The position numbers and the translations under genes were made by a program. Shown one piece after another: positions 6,668-14,532 of a stretch of DNA of 19,572 nt (position 1 is its first letter; every line of letters begins with the position of its first letter). The stretch is from the NCBI GenBank assembly GCA_910579285.1, contig CAJTTT010000016.1, positions 1-19,572 on the forward strand. Reading direction: 5' to 3'. The notes below the pieces were generated by a model. It was not told where the DNA came from, made no database searches, and saw only the letters and a list, made by a program, of their open reading frames with translations. The stretch is from an uncultured Lachnospiraceae bacterium. Its GTDB lineage: Bacteria > Bacillota > Clostridia > Lachnospirales > Lachnospiraceae.

Positions 6668-6727
6668 TGCATGGTCCCCTTTCTCTCTTGATACTCCCGT
6701 CATCCCCAGCAAGTTTGTTCTCTTAAT

Positions 6728-6756
6728 AGTGTACCACAATCAGAATCATCTCTCAA
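6728..6756 (-). promoter_or_regulatory. Promoter of the DUF6465 gene
   Basis: On the minus strand TTGAGA (6756-6751) and TACACT (6733-6728) are 17 bases apart, about 60 bases before the chosen start. The hexamers are partial matches. Confidence 0.5.
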
Positions 6757-6779
6757 TAAGCAAAACGTTTTCCGTATCG

Positions 6780-6808
6780 TTGTGACAGTGCGGATTTTGT
6801 GCTATACT
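6780..6808 (+). promoter_or_regulatory. Promoter of ybaK
   Basis: TTGTGA (6780-6785) and TATACT (6803-6808) are 17 bases apart, with an extended TGC before the -10. The gene starts 28 bases further on. It diverges from the DUF6465 promoter. Confidence 0.6.
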
Positions 6809-6836
6809 CTCATAAAACCATAACAGGAGAAAAACC

Positions 6837-7340
6837 ATGAAAAGCAAAGAAGAAAAGACCAACGCCATACGCTCACTGGAACAGAAGAAACTGCAGTTTC
6901 AAGTGCACGACTACTCACAGTCCGATGCGCTGAGCGGTTTAGAAGTTGCGGATTATCTGGGAGAAAATCCCGACCGGGTTTTTAAGACTCTGGTTACCGT
7001 TGGCAGATCCGCTGGCCACTATGTCTTTCTCGTGCCGGTAAGCCGGGAACTGGATCTGAAGAAAGCTGCAAAAGCAGTGAACGAAAAAAGCATCGAAATG
7101 ATAAAGGCAAAGGATCTGCTGCCATTGACGGGCTACGTCCACGGCGGCTGCTCACCCGTAGGCATGAAAAAATTCTTCCCGACCGTCATCGACGCCAGCG
7201 CGGAAGATTTTGGAGAGATCTTTTTCAGCGGCGGCAAAATCGGGCTGCAGATTGAAATGAGTCTGTCAGAACTGCAGAAAATCATAGCTTTTCGGCTGGC
7301 AGACATCTCCTCCGAAGGCTCTGCCGCCCCGCTGTCTTAA
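6837..7340 (+). CDS. ybaK: Cys-tRNA(Pro)/Cys-tRNA(Cys) deacylase, YbaK/EbsC family
   Basis: This 167-residue protein has the YbaK fold. It carries the conserved lysine in DRVFKTLV (K50), the VPVSRELDLKKAAKAV stretch, and the GGCSPVGMKK motif (about residues 103-112) that shapes the substrate pocket. YbaK removes cysteine wrongly attached to tRNA(Pro), a trans-editing step of translation in the cytoplasm. The length is close to the family's 155-165. CAGGAG lies 7 bases before the ATG. The gene is monocistronic and convergent with trkH, 33 bases away. Family assignment is firm; related INS-superfamily editors can have other tRNA specificities, so the exact substrate is inferred. Confidence 0.93.
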   Translation: MKSKEEKTNAIRSLEQKKLQFQVHDYSQSDALSGLEVADYLGENPDRVFKTLVTVGRSAGHYVFLVPVSRELDLKKAAKAVNEKSIEMIKAKDLLPLTGYVHGGCSPVGMKKFFPTVIDASAEDFGEIFFSGGKIGLQIEMSLSELQKIIAFRLADISSEGSAAPLS

Positions 7341-7373
7341 GCATATACGCGCTGTCCTGTCCGGCACGCGTCC

Positions 7374-8828
7374 CTATCTCCCGCTCCATGTACTTCTGGA
7401 AAACAGAATTAGGATCGGGAATATCTCCAGACGTCCTGCCAGCATATCAACGATGAGGAGCGACTTGGATAAAAGTCCGTAATCCCCAAAGTTGCATGTC
7501 GGTCCCACGCTCTCAAGTCCCGGCCCGATGTTGTTGAAGCAGGCCATCACCGCGGAGAAATTCGTCATCGGAGAAAAACCGTCTATGGAAATCACAATAA
7601 AGCTGAATACGATAATAAAAGCGTAAGCTGCCAGATAGGCGTTCGTATTGTCGAGCACCTTTTCCGTCACCATCTGCCCGTTTACGCGCACCACCTGTAC
7701 CTTTCTCGGATGCAGGATCTGCCTCACATTGCGCCGCAGGCTCTTGATGAGAAGCAGGGTTCTTCCGCACTTGAAGCCGCCCCCGGTACTGCCCGCGCAG
7801 GCGCCCACAATCATAAGCCCCAGAAGGATGGCTTTGGAAAAGCTGGGCCACAGGTCAAAATCCGTGGTGGCAAACCCCGTGGTCGTCATAATGCTCGCCA
7901 CCTGAAAGGCAGCATGTCGGAACGCTTCCTCAACCGTTGTGTAAAATCCCCGCACATTCCAGGTAATCAGCAGAATACTGGCAAGAGCTGTCCCCAGATA
8001 AAAGCGCAGTTCCTCGTCCTTAAATACATTTTTTACCTGGCGGATTGCCAGCAGATAGTAACAGCTGAAGTTCACGCCAAACAGCATCATAAACACGGTG
8101 CAGACATTCTGCAGATAGGGACTGTACCCGGCTATACTGTCATTCTTGATGCCGAAACCGCCTGTGCCCGCCGTTCCGAACGCGGTACAGACCGCATCAA
8201 ACAGAGGCATCTTTCCAATCAGCAGAAAAACCACATTGATAATCGTCAGAAAGACATAGATAAAATACAGGATTTTCGCTGTATCCTTCATCTTTGGCAC
8301 CAGTTTTTCCACCTTGGGGCCAGGGCTCTCCGCCCGCAGAAGATGCATCGTGTAACCATCGCTCTTCTCCCTTCCCCTGCCAATCGCCAGCACGAACACC
8401 AGAACACCCATGCCGCCTAGCCAGTGGGTAAAGCTGCGCCAGTACAGATTTCCCATAGAAAGTGTTTCCACCTCCGGCAGAATGGACGCCCCTGTCGTGG
8501 TAAAGCCGGAAACCGTCTCAAAAAGCGCATCCACAAAATGCGGAATCTCCCCGGAAAAGTAGAAAGGAAGACAGCCCAAAAGACTCATCACAATCCAGCT
8601 TGCCCCCACGCACACAAGTCCTTCCCGCGCGTAAAACCCCTTTCTGGCTTTTCTGCAGAGCAGAAACAGAAGAAGCGCCGTAGCCAGTGTAATGACCATT
8701 CCAGTCAAAAAGCCGAAAATCGTCTTCTCCTCCTGATGATATATGCTGATCAGCAGGGCCGGAAGCATAAACACCACTTCCACAACAAGTATCCTGCTGA
8801 TAAATTTTCCCATCATTCGATAATTCAT
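7374..8828 (-). CDS. trkH: TrkH/KtrB family potassium uptake channel subunit
   Basis: This protein of about 484 residues has the TrkH architecture of four repeated M1-P-M2 units. The four filter loops are visible as SGFTTTGAS, GTAGTGGFG, MTTTGFATTD and NNIGPGLESVGP. It also has the conserved RSFTHWLGGMGVLVF and GACAGSTGGGFKCGR stretches, and a C-terminus GRLEIFPILIL. It forms the potassium (or sodium) translocating pore and is gated by the TrkA ring. I favour the ATG at 8828 (GGTGAAG just upstream; MNYRM is a common family start). An in-frame ATG at 8840 would add four residues but has no visible binding site. It follows trkA by 22 bases, so they form one operon. Confidence 0.95.
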   Translation of the reverse strand: MNYRMMGKFISRILVVEVVFMLPALLISIYHQEEKTIFGFLTGMVITLATALLLFLLCRKARKGFYAREGLVCVGASWIVMSLLGCLPFYFSGEIPHFVDALFETVSGFTTTGASILPEVETLSMGNLYWRSFTHWLGGMGVLVFVLAIGRGREKSDGYTMHLLRAESPGPKVEKLVPKMKDTAKILYFIYVFLTIINVVFLLIGKMPLFDAVCTAFGTAGTGGFGIKNDSIAGYSPYLQNVCTVFMMLFGVNFSCYYLLAIRQVKNVFKDEELRFYLGTALASILLITWNVRGFYTTVEEAFRHAAFQVASIMTTTGFATTDFDLWPSFSKAILLGLMIVGACAGSTGGGFKCGRTLLLIKSLRRNVRQILHPRKVQVVRVNGQMVTEKVLDNTNAYLAAYAFIIVFSFIVISIDGFSPMTNFSAVMACFNNIGPGLESVGPTCNFGDYGLLSKSLLIVDMLAGRLEIFPILILFSRSTWSGR

Positions 8829-8850
8829 GTTCTTCACCATCGTTTACGGA

Positions 8851-10209
8851 TTATGCAAAAATATCGTTGAGCTGGTAGATGACCTCGTCTCTTCCCGTGA
8901 CGATGATCACGCCATCTCCCTTCTCGTAGAAAGAATCTCCATTCGGAATCTCAAAACTGTTGTGCCTGTTGATGCCTGCCACACGGATATTTTTCTTGAG
9001 CTTCAGTTGTTTGAGAGGTTCGCCGCAGTGTCTGGTGCTCCCATCCACAATGAACTCGATGGCCTCCGCCTGTCCGTCCGCAATCACATTGACTGCCTGG
9101 GCCGCTCCCGTCTGGTTTCTGATGGCCCGCACATACCGCACAATATCGTTACAGCAAAGCTCCTTCGGACTGATGGTACTGCCCACAGGCAGAGAGTCCA
9201 GAATCCGATTGTTGGAGAGCCGCCCGAGTTTCGTTATAATCTGCGGCACAGCCGCTTTGCTGCCAATCAGGGAGATAAAGAGATTCATTTCGTCCACGCC
9301 GGTCAATGTGACAAGCGCATCACATTCCTCCAATCCCTCCCGCTCCAGAAGAAATTCATTGCTGGCGTCACCGCACACCACCGTCACATCGGGAAGCTGA
9401 TTGGCAAGAGAAAGACATCTGTCGTAATCCTGCTCTATGATCTCCACCATAATACCGTCCTGGTGCAGAAGCTGCGCAAGATAGTAACTGAGCCGTCCGC
9501 CGCCGCACAAAAGCGCGCGCTTCGCCCGGTGTGTGATGATTCCTATATTTTTGAGGAATACAGTCAATTCTCTTGTGGAAGCTGTAACAAAGATCCTGTC
9601 CCCAGCCTTTAACACAAAGTTACCGTCCGGGATAACCGCCTTGCTGTCCCGCAAAACCGCACAGACCAGAATCTTGCACTTGACCACATTTGCCAGATCA
9701 AACAGTCCTACGTTGCAGAGCTTCGAATCTTCCCCGATCTTCAGCTCCACAATCTCCACCCTTCCCTTCGCAAAAGTATCCCTCTTTAAAAAACCGGGAT
9801 ACTTGATCAGACGCTCCATCTCGATGGCCGCCTGTCTTTCGGGATTGACTACCATAGACAATCCAAACAGATGCCTCATCTGATAGATCTGATCTTTGTA
9901 TTCCGGGTTTCGAATCCTCGCTATGGTATGAAGGTTCGGATTCATGCCATGAGCAATCGTACAGCAGAGCAGGTTCACCTCGTCCGCACCTGTCATCACG
10001 ATCAGAAGCTCGGCGTCCTCCACGCCGGCTCTGGAGAGCGTTGCCATAGACGCACAGTTTCCCTGCACCGCCATAATATCATAGCGTTCCTCGCTCACCT
10101 CCAGAACCTCCGCTTTCGCATCAATCAGGGTGATGTCATGTCCCTCCGCAACCAACTGTCTTGTCAGCGTGGAGCCGACTTTCCCATCCCCCGCTATTAT
10201 GATCTTCAC
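8851..10209 (-). CDS. trkA: TrkA potassium channel regulatory subunit with two RCK domains
   Basis: This 452-residue protein is the full-length tandem form: RCK-N (Rossmann) at about 1-125 with GDGKVGSTLTRQL, RCK-C at about 140-220, a second RCK-N at about 228-345 beginning LLCGGGRLSYYLAQLL, and a second RCK-C to the end. The first glycine motif and the acidic residue at the end of its second strand (LIDAK) fit NAD(H)/ATP binding. TrkA forms a cytoplasmic ring that gates TrkH. The start is a GTG at 10209 with GGAGGG 8 bases upstream. It leads the trkA-trkH operon, and its mRNA probably has a leader of about 190 bases with strong inverted repeats. Confidence 0.95.
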   Translation of the reverse strand: MKIIIAGDGKVGSTLTRQLVAEGHDITLIDAKAEVLEVSEERYDIMAVQGNCASMATLSRAGVEDAELLIVMTGADEVNLLCCTIAHGMNPNLHTIARIRNPEYKDQIYQMRHLFGLSMVVNPERQAAIEMERLIKYPGFLKRDTFAKGRVEIVELKIGEDSKLCNVGLFDLANVVKCKILVCAVLRDSKAVIPDGNFVLKAGDRIFVTASTRELTVFLKNIGIITHRAKRALLCGGGRLSYYLAQLLHQDGIMVEIIEQDYDRCLSLANQLPDVTVVCGDASNEFLLEREGLEECDALVTLTGVDEMNLFISLIGSKAAVPQIITKLGRLSNNRILDSLPVGSTISPKELCCNDIVRYVRAIRNQTGAAQAVNVIADGQAEAIEFIVDGSTRHCGEPLKQLKLKKNIRVAGINRHNSFEIPNGDSFYEKGDGVIIVTGRDEVIYQLNDIFA

Positions 10210-10237
10210 TGAAAGTTCCCTCCGTTATACATTTATG

Positions 10238-10388
10238 CACCGTGTTGCCCGGCTCCGCTTCACTGCGTTCTCCGCAGTGCCGCTCGATTCCGCTTTGCTC
10301 CATCTCGCTCACGGGCTTCGCCCTATGCATCCATCGGTATACTTGCTTCGGTGAGCAAGCTCCCCGCCTCAAGTATACCGATGGATGC
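10238..10388. repeat. Extragenic palindrome-rich element in the trkA leader
   Basis: A perfect 18-bp inverted repeat, GCATCCATCGGTATACTT (10327-10344) and its complement (10371-10388), flanks 26 bases. An alternative inner stem CTTGCT/AGCAAG (10342-10359) shares three bases with the left arm. Towards trkA lies a second hairpin CACTGCG-TTCTC-CGCAGTG, within a stretch rich in GAGC/GCTC words (about 10250-10320). This is not coding. It resembles dispersed extragenic palindromes but may also fold at the 5' end of trkA mRNA. Confidence 0.7.
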
Positions 10389-10412
10389 GCACTGCTCATT
10401 GCCATCGTGTAC

Positions 10413-10440
10413 ATTATACCACTCTTATGCAAAAAGGCAA
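10413..10440 (-). promoter_or_regulatory. Promoter of trkA-trkH
   Basis: On the minus strand TTGCCT (10440-10435) and TATAAT (10418-10413) are 16 bases apart. This gives a leader of roughly 195 bases that includes the palindromic element. Confidence 0.55.
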
Positions 10441-10451
10441 TGTTTGGATTT

Positions 10452-10488
10452 GCAAAAGGAGGCGCCCGCCTTTTGCGGACGCCTCCTT
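10452..10488 (-). terminator. Terminator of the SpoIID-like/PG-binding gene
   Basis: A perfect 9-bp stem AAGGAGGCG/CGCCTCCTT (10456-10464 and 10480-10488) has a 15-base loop. It begins 7 bases after the stop codon at 10495 and ends in a short TTTT on the minus strand. Confidence 0.75.
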
Positions 10489-10494
10489 CTCTGT

Positions 10495-11655
10495 TTATGT
10501 GGGGATCCGCAGAATCTGGCCGATCTGCAGATTGTCGTTTGACAGCCCGTTCATCCGTTTGATGGCATCCACTGTGGTGCCAAAGCGGTTTGCCAGAAGC
10601 CACAGCGTATCCCCGGAGCGCACGGTGTAGGTAAAAAAGCCTCCTCCCGCATCCGGCCCCGGATCAGGGTTTGGCGCGGGTACATTCTGACCGATTCCCT
10701 GATAAGTCCTGTACAGCGCATTCCATGTGGCAGGCCCTACAATGCCGTCCGCAGAAAGCCCCATTCTTCTCTGGAAAGCAATCACCGCCTGTCTGGTCCC
10801 CGCACCGAAGATGCCGTCCTGCGTCACAGCCGGGATGTCGGGATAGTATTCGGAAATCACATCCAGCAGATACTGCAGTGTAATCACGTCCTGCCCTCTC
10901 GCCCCCTGCCGCAGTACGGCCGCCGGCGGCACCGTTCCGATTCCCAGATTGGTCCCCTCGCTGTTCAGTTCCGCCAGCCTTGTGACCGCCGTATACAGGC
11001 TGGACAGCTTATACCATGTAGATTTTCCCACGATCCCGTCAGGCGTCAGGCCGAATATGCTCTGGAATTTCACCACGGCCACCCGTGTGCTGTCACCAAA
11101 TGTACCCGTCCCATCGGTGATCATCGGTATGGCCGGATAATTCTGTCTGATCCGTTTCAGATAGGTCTGGATCGTCTGCACGTCCAGGCCCGTACTCCCC
11201 ACTCTGAGCGGCGTTCCAGGATAGGAAGTGAGCATATTTGTTATCGCGTTTGTCTCCACAATCTCCACATCGTCCGGGTAATAATACCGCAGGATCCGAA
11301 TCGGCGTGTAGCCCTGACCTGCCAGCGTCACCGTCCCCCACTGGGACATCCCTCTGCAGGTCGTCGTTGTGCCGTTACAGAAAGACGTAAAATAAGGCGC
11401 CTGCTGCCCCTGCCTGCGGACATATTCGTTGAAAATCTGATCCACGATCCTGCTGATCGAATCGTAGATTGGCCTGCCGTAAATAAACGCCTGATCGTAA
11501 GCGGTGCTGTTTGTAATGTCAAAAGGATAGCCTTTCGCCCGATACCATTCTGTGTAAATCCGATTCAGCGCAAAGGTGATAATCGCGTAGATGTTTGCCC
11601 GCAGTGCATTCTCCGGCCAGGTCGGATAGATCTCACTGCTGGCCACATTTTTCAC
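10495..11655 (-). CDS. SpoIID-like, double PG-binding and LysM protein, C-terminal part of a split gene
   Basis: This 386-residue frame has a SpoIID-like region (about 1-135, with SEIYPTWPENALRANIYA and GMSQWGTVTLAGQGYTPIRI), two PG_binding_1 domains (about 153-220 and 252-316, each ending DGIVGxxTW), a Pro-rich linker (326-335) and a LysM domain (342-385, YTVRSGDTLWLLANRFG). Such proteins bind peptidoglycan and are typical of spore-forming Clostridia. The nominal start is a GTG overlapping the stop of the upstream frame by four bases, without a good binding site. The same frame stays open upstream to 11712 and reads GASNVQVSFPDYVKNVASSE, which looks like genuine family sequence. So this is most likely the rear of a larger protein cut off by a frame break. 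It could still be made by coupled translation. Confidence 0.8.
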   Translation of the reverse strand: MKNVASSEIYPTWPENALRANIYAIITFALNRIYTEWYRAKGYPFDITNSTAYDQAFIYGRPIYDSISRIVDQIFNEYVRRQGQQAPYFTSFCNGTTTTCRGMSQWGTVTLAGQGYTPIRILRYYYPDDVEIVETNAITNMLTSYPGTPLRVGSTGLDVQTIQTYLKRIRQNYPAIPMITDGTGTFGDSTRVAVVKFQSIFGLTPDGIVGKSTWYKLSSLYTAVTRLAELNSEGTNLGIGTVPPAAVLRQGARGQDVITLQYLLDVISEYYPDIPAVTQDGIFGAGTRQAVIAFQRRMGLSADGIVGPATWNALYRTYQGIGQNVPAPNPDPGPDAGGGFFTYTVRSGDTLWLLANRFGTTVDAIKRMNGLSNDNLQIGQILRIPT

Positions 11656-12080
11656 ATAGTCAGGAAAGGATACCTGTACATTGGAAGCTCCCGCTCCCCC
11701 TCCGCAGAGACCTCAGGCCCGCCCACCACGATTTCCGTAGGCGTCCCGTCCCGTTCCTGTCCCTGCATCGGAATGAGTACAAGGGGAAGATAAGCCGATT
11801 CACCGTCAAAAATCGGAATGTCAGAGACATACACCGAATCAAATCCTTCCGCCTGCGCAGACACGTTATAAATGACATAGGGCGTGCCCGTAAAATTCTC
11901 ATTCTGAGAATAACTTTTGTCCATCGTTTCAAGCGGTACTTTTCTCGTCTCGCCGTTCTCGTCCGTTGTCAGTTCATAAATCCGATTCTGTTCATCGTCC
12001 AGAACCGTGACCCGTACGCCGCTAAGCGGCAGTGCATCGTGCGCCGTTCTCGCCTGCATGGTCAGATACCCAATCGCCAT
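11652..12080 (-). CDS. N-terminal Ig-like part of the split SpoIID-like/PG-binding protein
   Basis: This 142-residue frame starts MAIGYLTMQARTAHDALPLS and continues GVRVTVLDDEQNRIYELTTD, TPYVIYNVSAQAEGF and PLVLIPMQ. That is a transthyretin/carboxypeptidase-regulatory type Ig-like fold, which from my recollection precedes the SpoIID-like domain in one continuous protein in relatives. After about residue 122 (VVGGPEVSAEGE) the sequence loses family character (RELPMYRYPFLTM) and stops four bases into the next gene. I chose the ATG at 12080 because AAGGAG lies 9 bases upstream; an in-frame GTG at 12098 overlaps that site. There is no signal peptide. The pair probably represents one gene damaged by an out-of-frame deletion. 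Confidence 0.75.
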   Translation of the reverse strand: MAIGYLTMQARTAHDALPLSGVRVTVLDDEQNRIYELTTDENGETRKVPLETMDKSYSQNENFTGTPYVIYNVSAQAEGFDSVYVSDIPIFDGESAYLPLVLIPMQGQERDGTPTEIVVGGPEVSAEGERELPMYRYPFLTM

Positions 12081-12187
12081 AATCCCCTTCTCCTTCACAG
12101 CCTTGATTCAAATTCGCCTATGTTATAGATTATGCGAAACCGGCGTTCCCGTACCATCCCCCGCCGGAACCCGAACACAGCGCACAC

Positions 12188-12226
12188 AAAAAGGGGACAT
12201 CCGTCATCTGATCTGACGAATGCCCC
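12188..12226 (-). terminator. Terminator of the epimerase-phosphorylase operon
   Basis: On the minus strand GGGGCATTCGTCA pairs with TGACGGATGTCCCC (one bulge, one G-T pair) around a 7-base loop and is followed by TTTTT. It lies about 65 bases after the last phosphorylase gene and before the split SpoIID-like gene. Confidence 0.85.
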
Positions 12227-12291
12227 GCAGCATATCTGTGAATTTCTAGTTTTCCTTCTCCACCTTTTCCATCACGCACGCAGGATTTGGT

Positions 12292-13314
12292 TTATCTGAT
12301 CCCGATCTCTGTGTCCGACTCGGTGGTGTGGCTGTGCTCCTTGATATAATCCACGATTTCATCCAGTTTCGTGAATGCCAGCCCCACATAGCTGTCCGCG
12401 CACCCGTAGTAGAGCGCGATCTTTCCGCTCTCGGAATCGTGAATGGTTGCGCAGGGGAAACACACGTTGGGAACGAATCCTCTCTCCTCGTACCATTCCT
12501 CCGGGGTCAGCAGGAAGTTCTCACAGCGGTACAGCACCTTGGACGGATTGTTGATGTCCAGAATCGCGCCGCCGATGGAGTACACCAGACCGTTGCAAGT
12601 GCCGGTTACGCCGTGGTAGAACAAAAGCCACCCTTCTGTGGTCTCAATGGGCGCTGCGCCGCCGCCGATCTTGACGGACTCCCACCACTCGCTGCTTCTG
12701 CCCATCACATGTCTGTGCTTACCCCAGTAAACCATATCCGGGCTCTCGCTTAAGAAGATATCCCCGAAAGGCGTATGGCCGGAATCGGAAGGACGGCTTA
12801 AGAGCATATACTTGCCGTTAATCTTTCTGGGGAACAGCACCGCGTTTCTGTTAAAAGGAATGAACGGATTCTCAATTCTCGTAAAGGTCTTAAAATCCGT
12901 GGTCTTCGCCATGCCGATGGACGCACCGTAAAAGTCCTGACACCAGATGATGTAGTAGGTATCCTCCACCTTCACCAGACGGGGATCGTAGGCGTATACC
13001 GGCATAAAATCGTTGCCTTCCTCATCCTTAAAAGGAATCTTCTCCTTCTCGAACTCCCACTGGATCGCATCTTTGCTGTGGCCCATATAAATATACGGTA
13101 TGCCGTTTGTCTGTTCCCCGCGGAACACGCCGATAAACCCGTCGCCGTAAGGCATCACGGCGCTGTTAAAAATACGGGCAACCCCCTCCACCGGGTTTCT
13201 TCCAATAATAGGGTTCTCACTGTATCTCCAGATCGGTGCGCCTTTCAGTCCCTCCGGCTTTTCCTGCCAGGGCACATTCTTCACAACGGGGCTGATCATT
13301 TTTACTTCGCTCAT
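12292..13314 (-). CDS. Beta-1,4-manno-oligosaccharide phosphorylase (GH130)
   Basis: This 340-residue GH130 enzyme has the family's five-bladed propeller motifs: EGVARIFNSAVMPYGDGF, the catalytic-acid motif YAYDPRL (Asp110), NRNAVLFPRKINGKYMLLSR and GGGAAPIETTEGWLLFYHGV, with the phosphate-site His in YHG. Its shorter N-terminus and YAYDPRL motif fit the manno-oligosaccharide phosphorylase group (GH130 subfamily 2, like Ruminococcus albus RaMP2), which converts (Man)n plus phosphate to mannose 1-phosphate and (Man)n-1. There is no signal peptide, so it acts in the cytoplasm. GGAG lies 8 bases before the ATG and the gene starts 19 bases after the other phosphorylase. Subgroup specificity is inferred from motifs and context, not measured. 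Confidence 0.88.
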   Translation of the reverse strand: MSEVKMISPVVKNVPWQEKPEGLKGAPIWRYSENPIIGRNPVEGVARIFNSAVMPYGDGFIGVFRGEQTNGIPYIYMGHSKDAIQWEFEKEKIPFKDEEGNDFMPVYAYDPRLVKVEDTYYIIWCQDFYGASIGMAKTTDFKTFTRIENPFIPFNRNAVLFPRKINGKYMLLSRPSDSGHTPFGDIFLSESPDMVYWGKHRHVMGRSSEWWESVKIGGGAAPIETTEGWLLFYHGVTGTCNGLVYSIGGAILDINNPSKVLYRCENFLLTPEEWYEERGFVPNVCFPCATIHDSESGKIALYYGCADSYVGLAFTKLDEIVDYIKEHSHTTESDTEIGIR

Positions 13315-13333
13315 TTTCTTCTCCGCCTTTCTT

Positions 13334-14506
13334 TTATTGTTCTCTTAGATACGCCAGGTTCTTTTTAATGAACTCACATCTCTGCGCAACACACTCCACC
13401 GAGCGGTAAGGATCCTGCGGCGTGTTGAACACATAGTCCGTCAGCTTATCGATGGTCGTGGCGGCCACATGCATTCTGGTGTCGCTGGCCGCGTAGTAAA
13501 TATATACTTCGCCGTTGTCCTTCGCGATCGCGCCGTTTGTGAACACCACGTTTGAAACATCGCCCACGCGCTCCCAGTTTCTCGGGCCGATCAGCATGCC
13601 GGACGGCTCTGCGATCACCTTGGAAGGATCCTTTAAATCCGTTGCAAACGCGTAGATCACATAGCGCAGACCTGCCGCCGTGTTGCGCACGCCGTGGGCA
13701 ATGTGGATCCAGCCTTTTTCCGTTCGGATCGGCGGCGCGCCCGCCCCGTTTTTCGCCTCGGTGATGGTGTGGTATCTGCGGATGGACGTCATCTTCTCCT
13801 CGTCCACCACCGCCTGTGTGATATCATCGCACAGGCCAAAGCCGATGCCGCCGCCCGACCCGGTCTCGATAAAGTCATCCATAGGTCTCGTGTAAAATGC
13901 ATATTTTCCATCCACAAACTCCGGATGCAGCACCACGTTTCTCTGCTGGGGAGAACGCTTCGTCACCAGATTGGGCAGTCTCTCCCAGTTCTTTAAGTCT
14001 TTCGTCCGCACAATGCCTGCCGCCGCCACAGCCGCGGACAGGTCATTCACCGTGGTGTCCTTGCTCTCGGAGCAGAACACACCGTAAATATAGCCGTCCT
14101 CATGCTTTGTCAGGCGCATGTCATAGACGTTTGTCTCCTCCGGGCAGGTGTCCGGCAGAAGGATCGGATAATCCCAGAACCGAAAGCCGTCAATGCCGTT
14201 GTCACTCTCCGCCACCCCGAAGAAGGATTTTCTGTCATTTCCCTCGATCCTGGCCACCAGATAGTATTTTCCGTCCAGCTCGATGGCTCCCGAGTTCATC
14301 ACCGCGTTGACGCCAAGACGCTCCATAAAATAAGGGTTCGTCTCCGGGTTTAAGTCATACCGCCAGTGCAGCGGAATATGCTCCCTCGTCAGAACCGGGT
14401 ACTGATACCTGTCATAGATGCCGTTGTAGTCGTCCGACTTCACGTTCTTTCTCTCAATCAGCTTATTGTATTTCTCTAATTCCACATAATACCTTTCGTG
14501 CAGCAT
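13334..14506 (-). CDS. 4-O-beta-D-mannosyl-D-glucose phosphorylase (GH130)
   Basis: This 390-residue GH130 enzyme is of the longer subfamily 1 type. It has an extra N-terminal helix region (about 1-40), HWRYDLNPETNPYFMERLGV, the catalytic-acid motif NVYDMRL (Asp129 from the chosen start, matching Asp131 of Bacteroides fragilis MGP), RNVVLHPEFVDGKYAFYTRP and NGAGAPPIRTEKGWIHIAHG. It converts mannosyl-beta-1,4-glucose plus phosphate to mannose 1-phosphate and glucose, in the cytoplasm. I chose the ATG at 14506 because GGAGGAG stands just before it; the in-frame ATG at 14518 has no binding site. It sits directly after cellobiose 2-epimerase, which makes its substrate, with a 26-base gap. The family is certain and the specificity very likely. 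Confidence 0.92.
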   Translation of the reverse strand: MLHERYYVELEKYNKLIERKNVKSDDYNGIYDRYQYPVLTREHIPLHWRYDLNPETNPYFMERLGVNAVMNSGAIELDGKYYLVARIEGNDRKSFFGVAESDNGIDGFRFWDYPILLPDTCPEETNVYDMRLTKHEDGYIYGVFCSESKDTTVNDLSAAVAAAGIVRTKDLKNWERLPNLVTKRSPQQRNVVLHPEFVDGKYAFYTRPMDDFIETGSGGGIGFGLCDDITQAVVDEEKMTSIRRYHTITEAKNGAGAPPIRTEKGWIHIAHGVRNTAAGLRYVIYAFATDLKDPSKVIAEPSGMLIGPRNWERVGDVSNVVFTNGAIAKDNGEVYIYYAASDTRMHVAATTIDKLTDYVFNTPQDPYRSVECVAQRCEFIKKNLAYLREQ

Positions 14507-14532
14507 ACACTCCTCCATTCTGATCGACTATA

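Noticed and set aside
7710..8870. Plus-strand open frames of 236 and 148 residues
   Set aside because: They are antisense to trkH and have His/Arg/Gln-rich compositions typical of reverse-strand shadows of membrane proteins.
8827..9612. 261-residue plus-strand open frame
   Set aside because: It is antisense to trkA, which has complete RCK domains; it is a shadow of GC-biased codons.
10210..10410. Possible c-di-AMP (ydaO-type) riboswitch before trkA
   Set aside because: Potassium genes often have one, but the leader lacks the ydaO conserved core as I know it and consists of repeat-like palindromes instead.
10136..10603. 155-residue minus-strand open frame across the trkA leader
   Set aside because: It runs through the trkA promoter, the palindromic element and a terminator, and overlaps the LysM end of the neighbouring gene in another frame.
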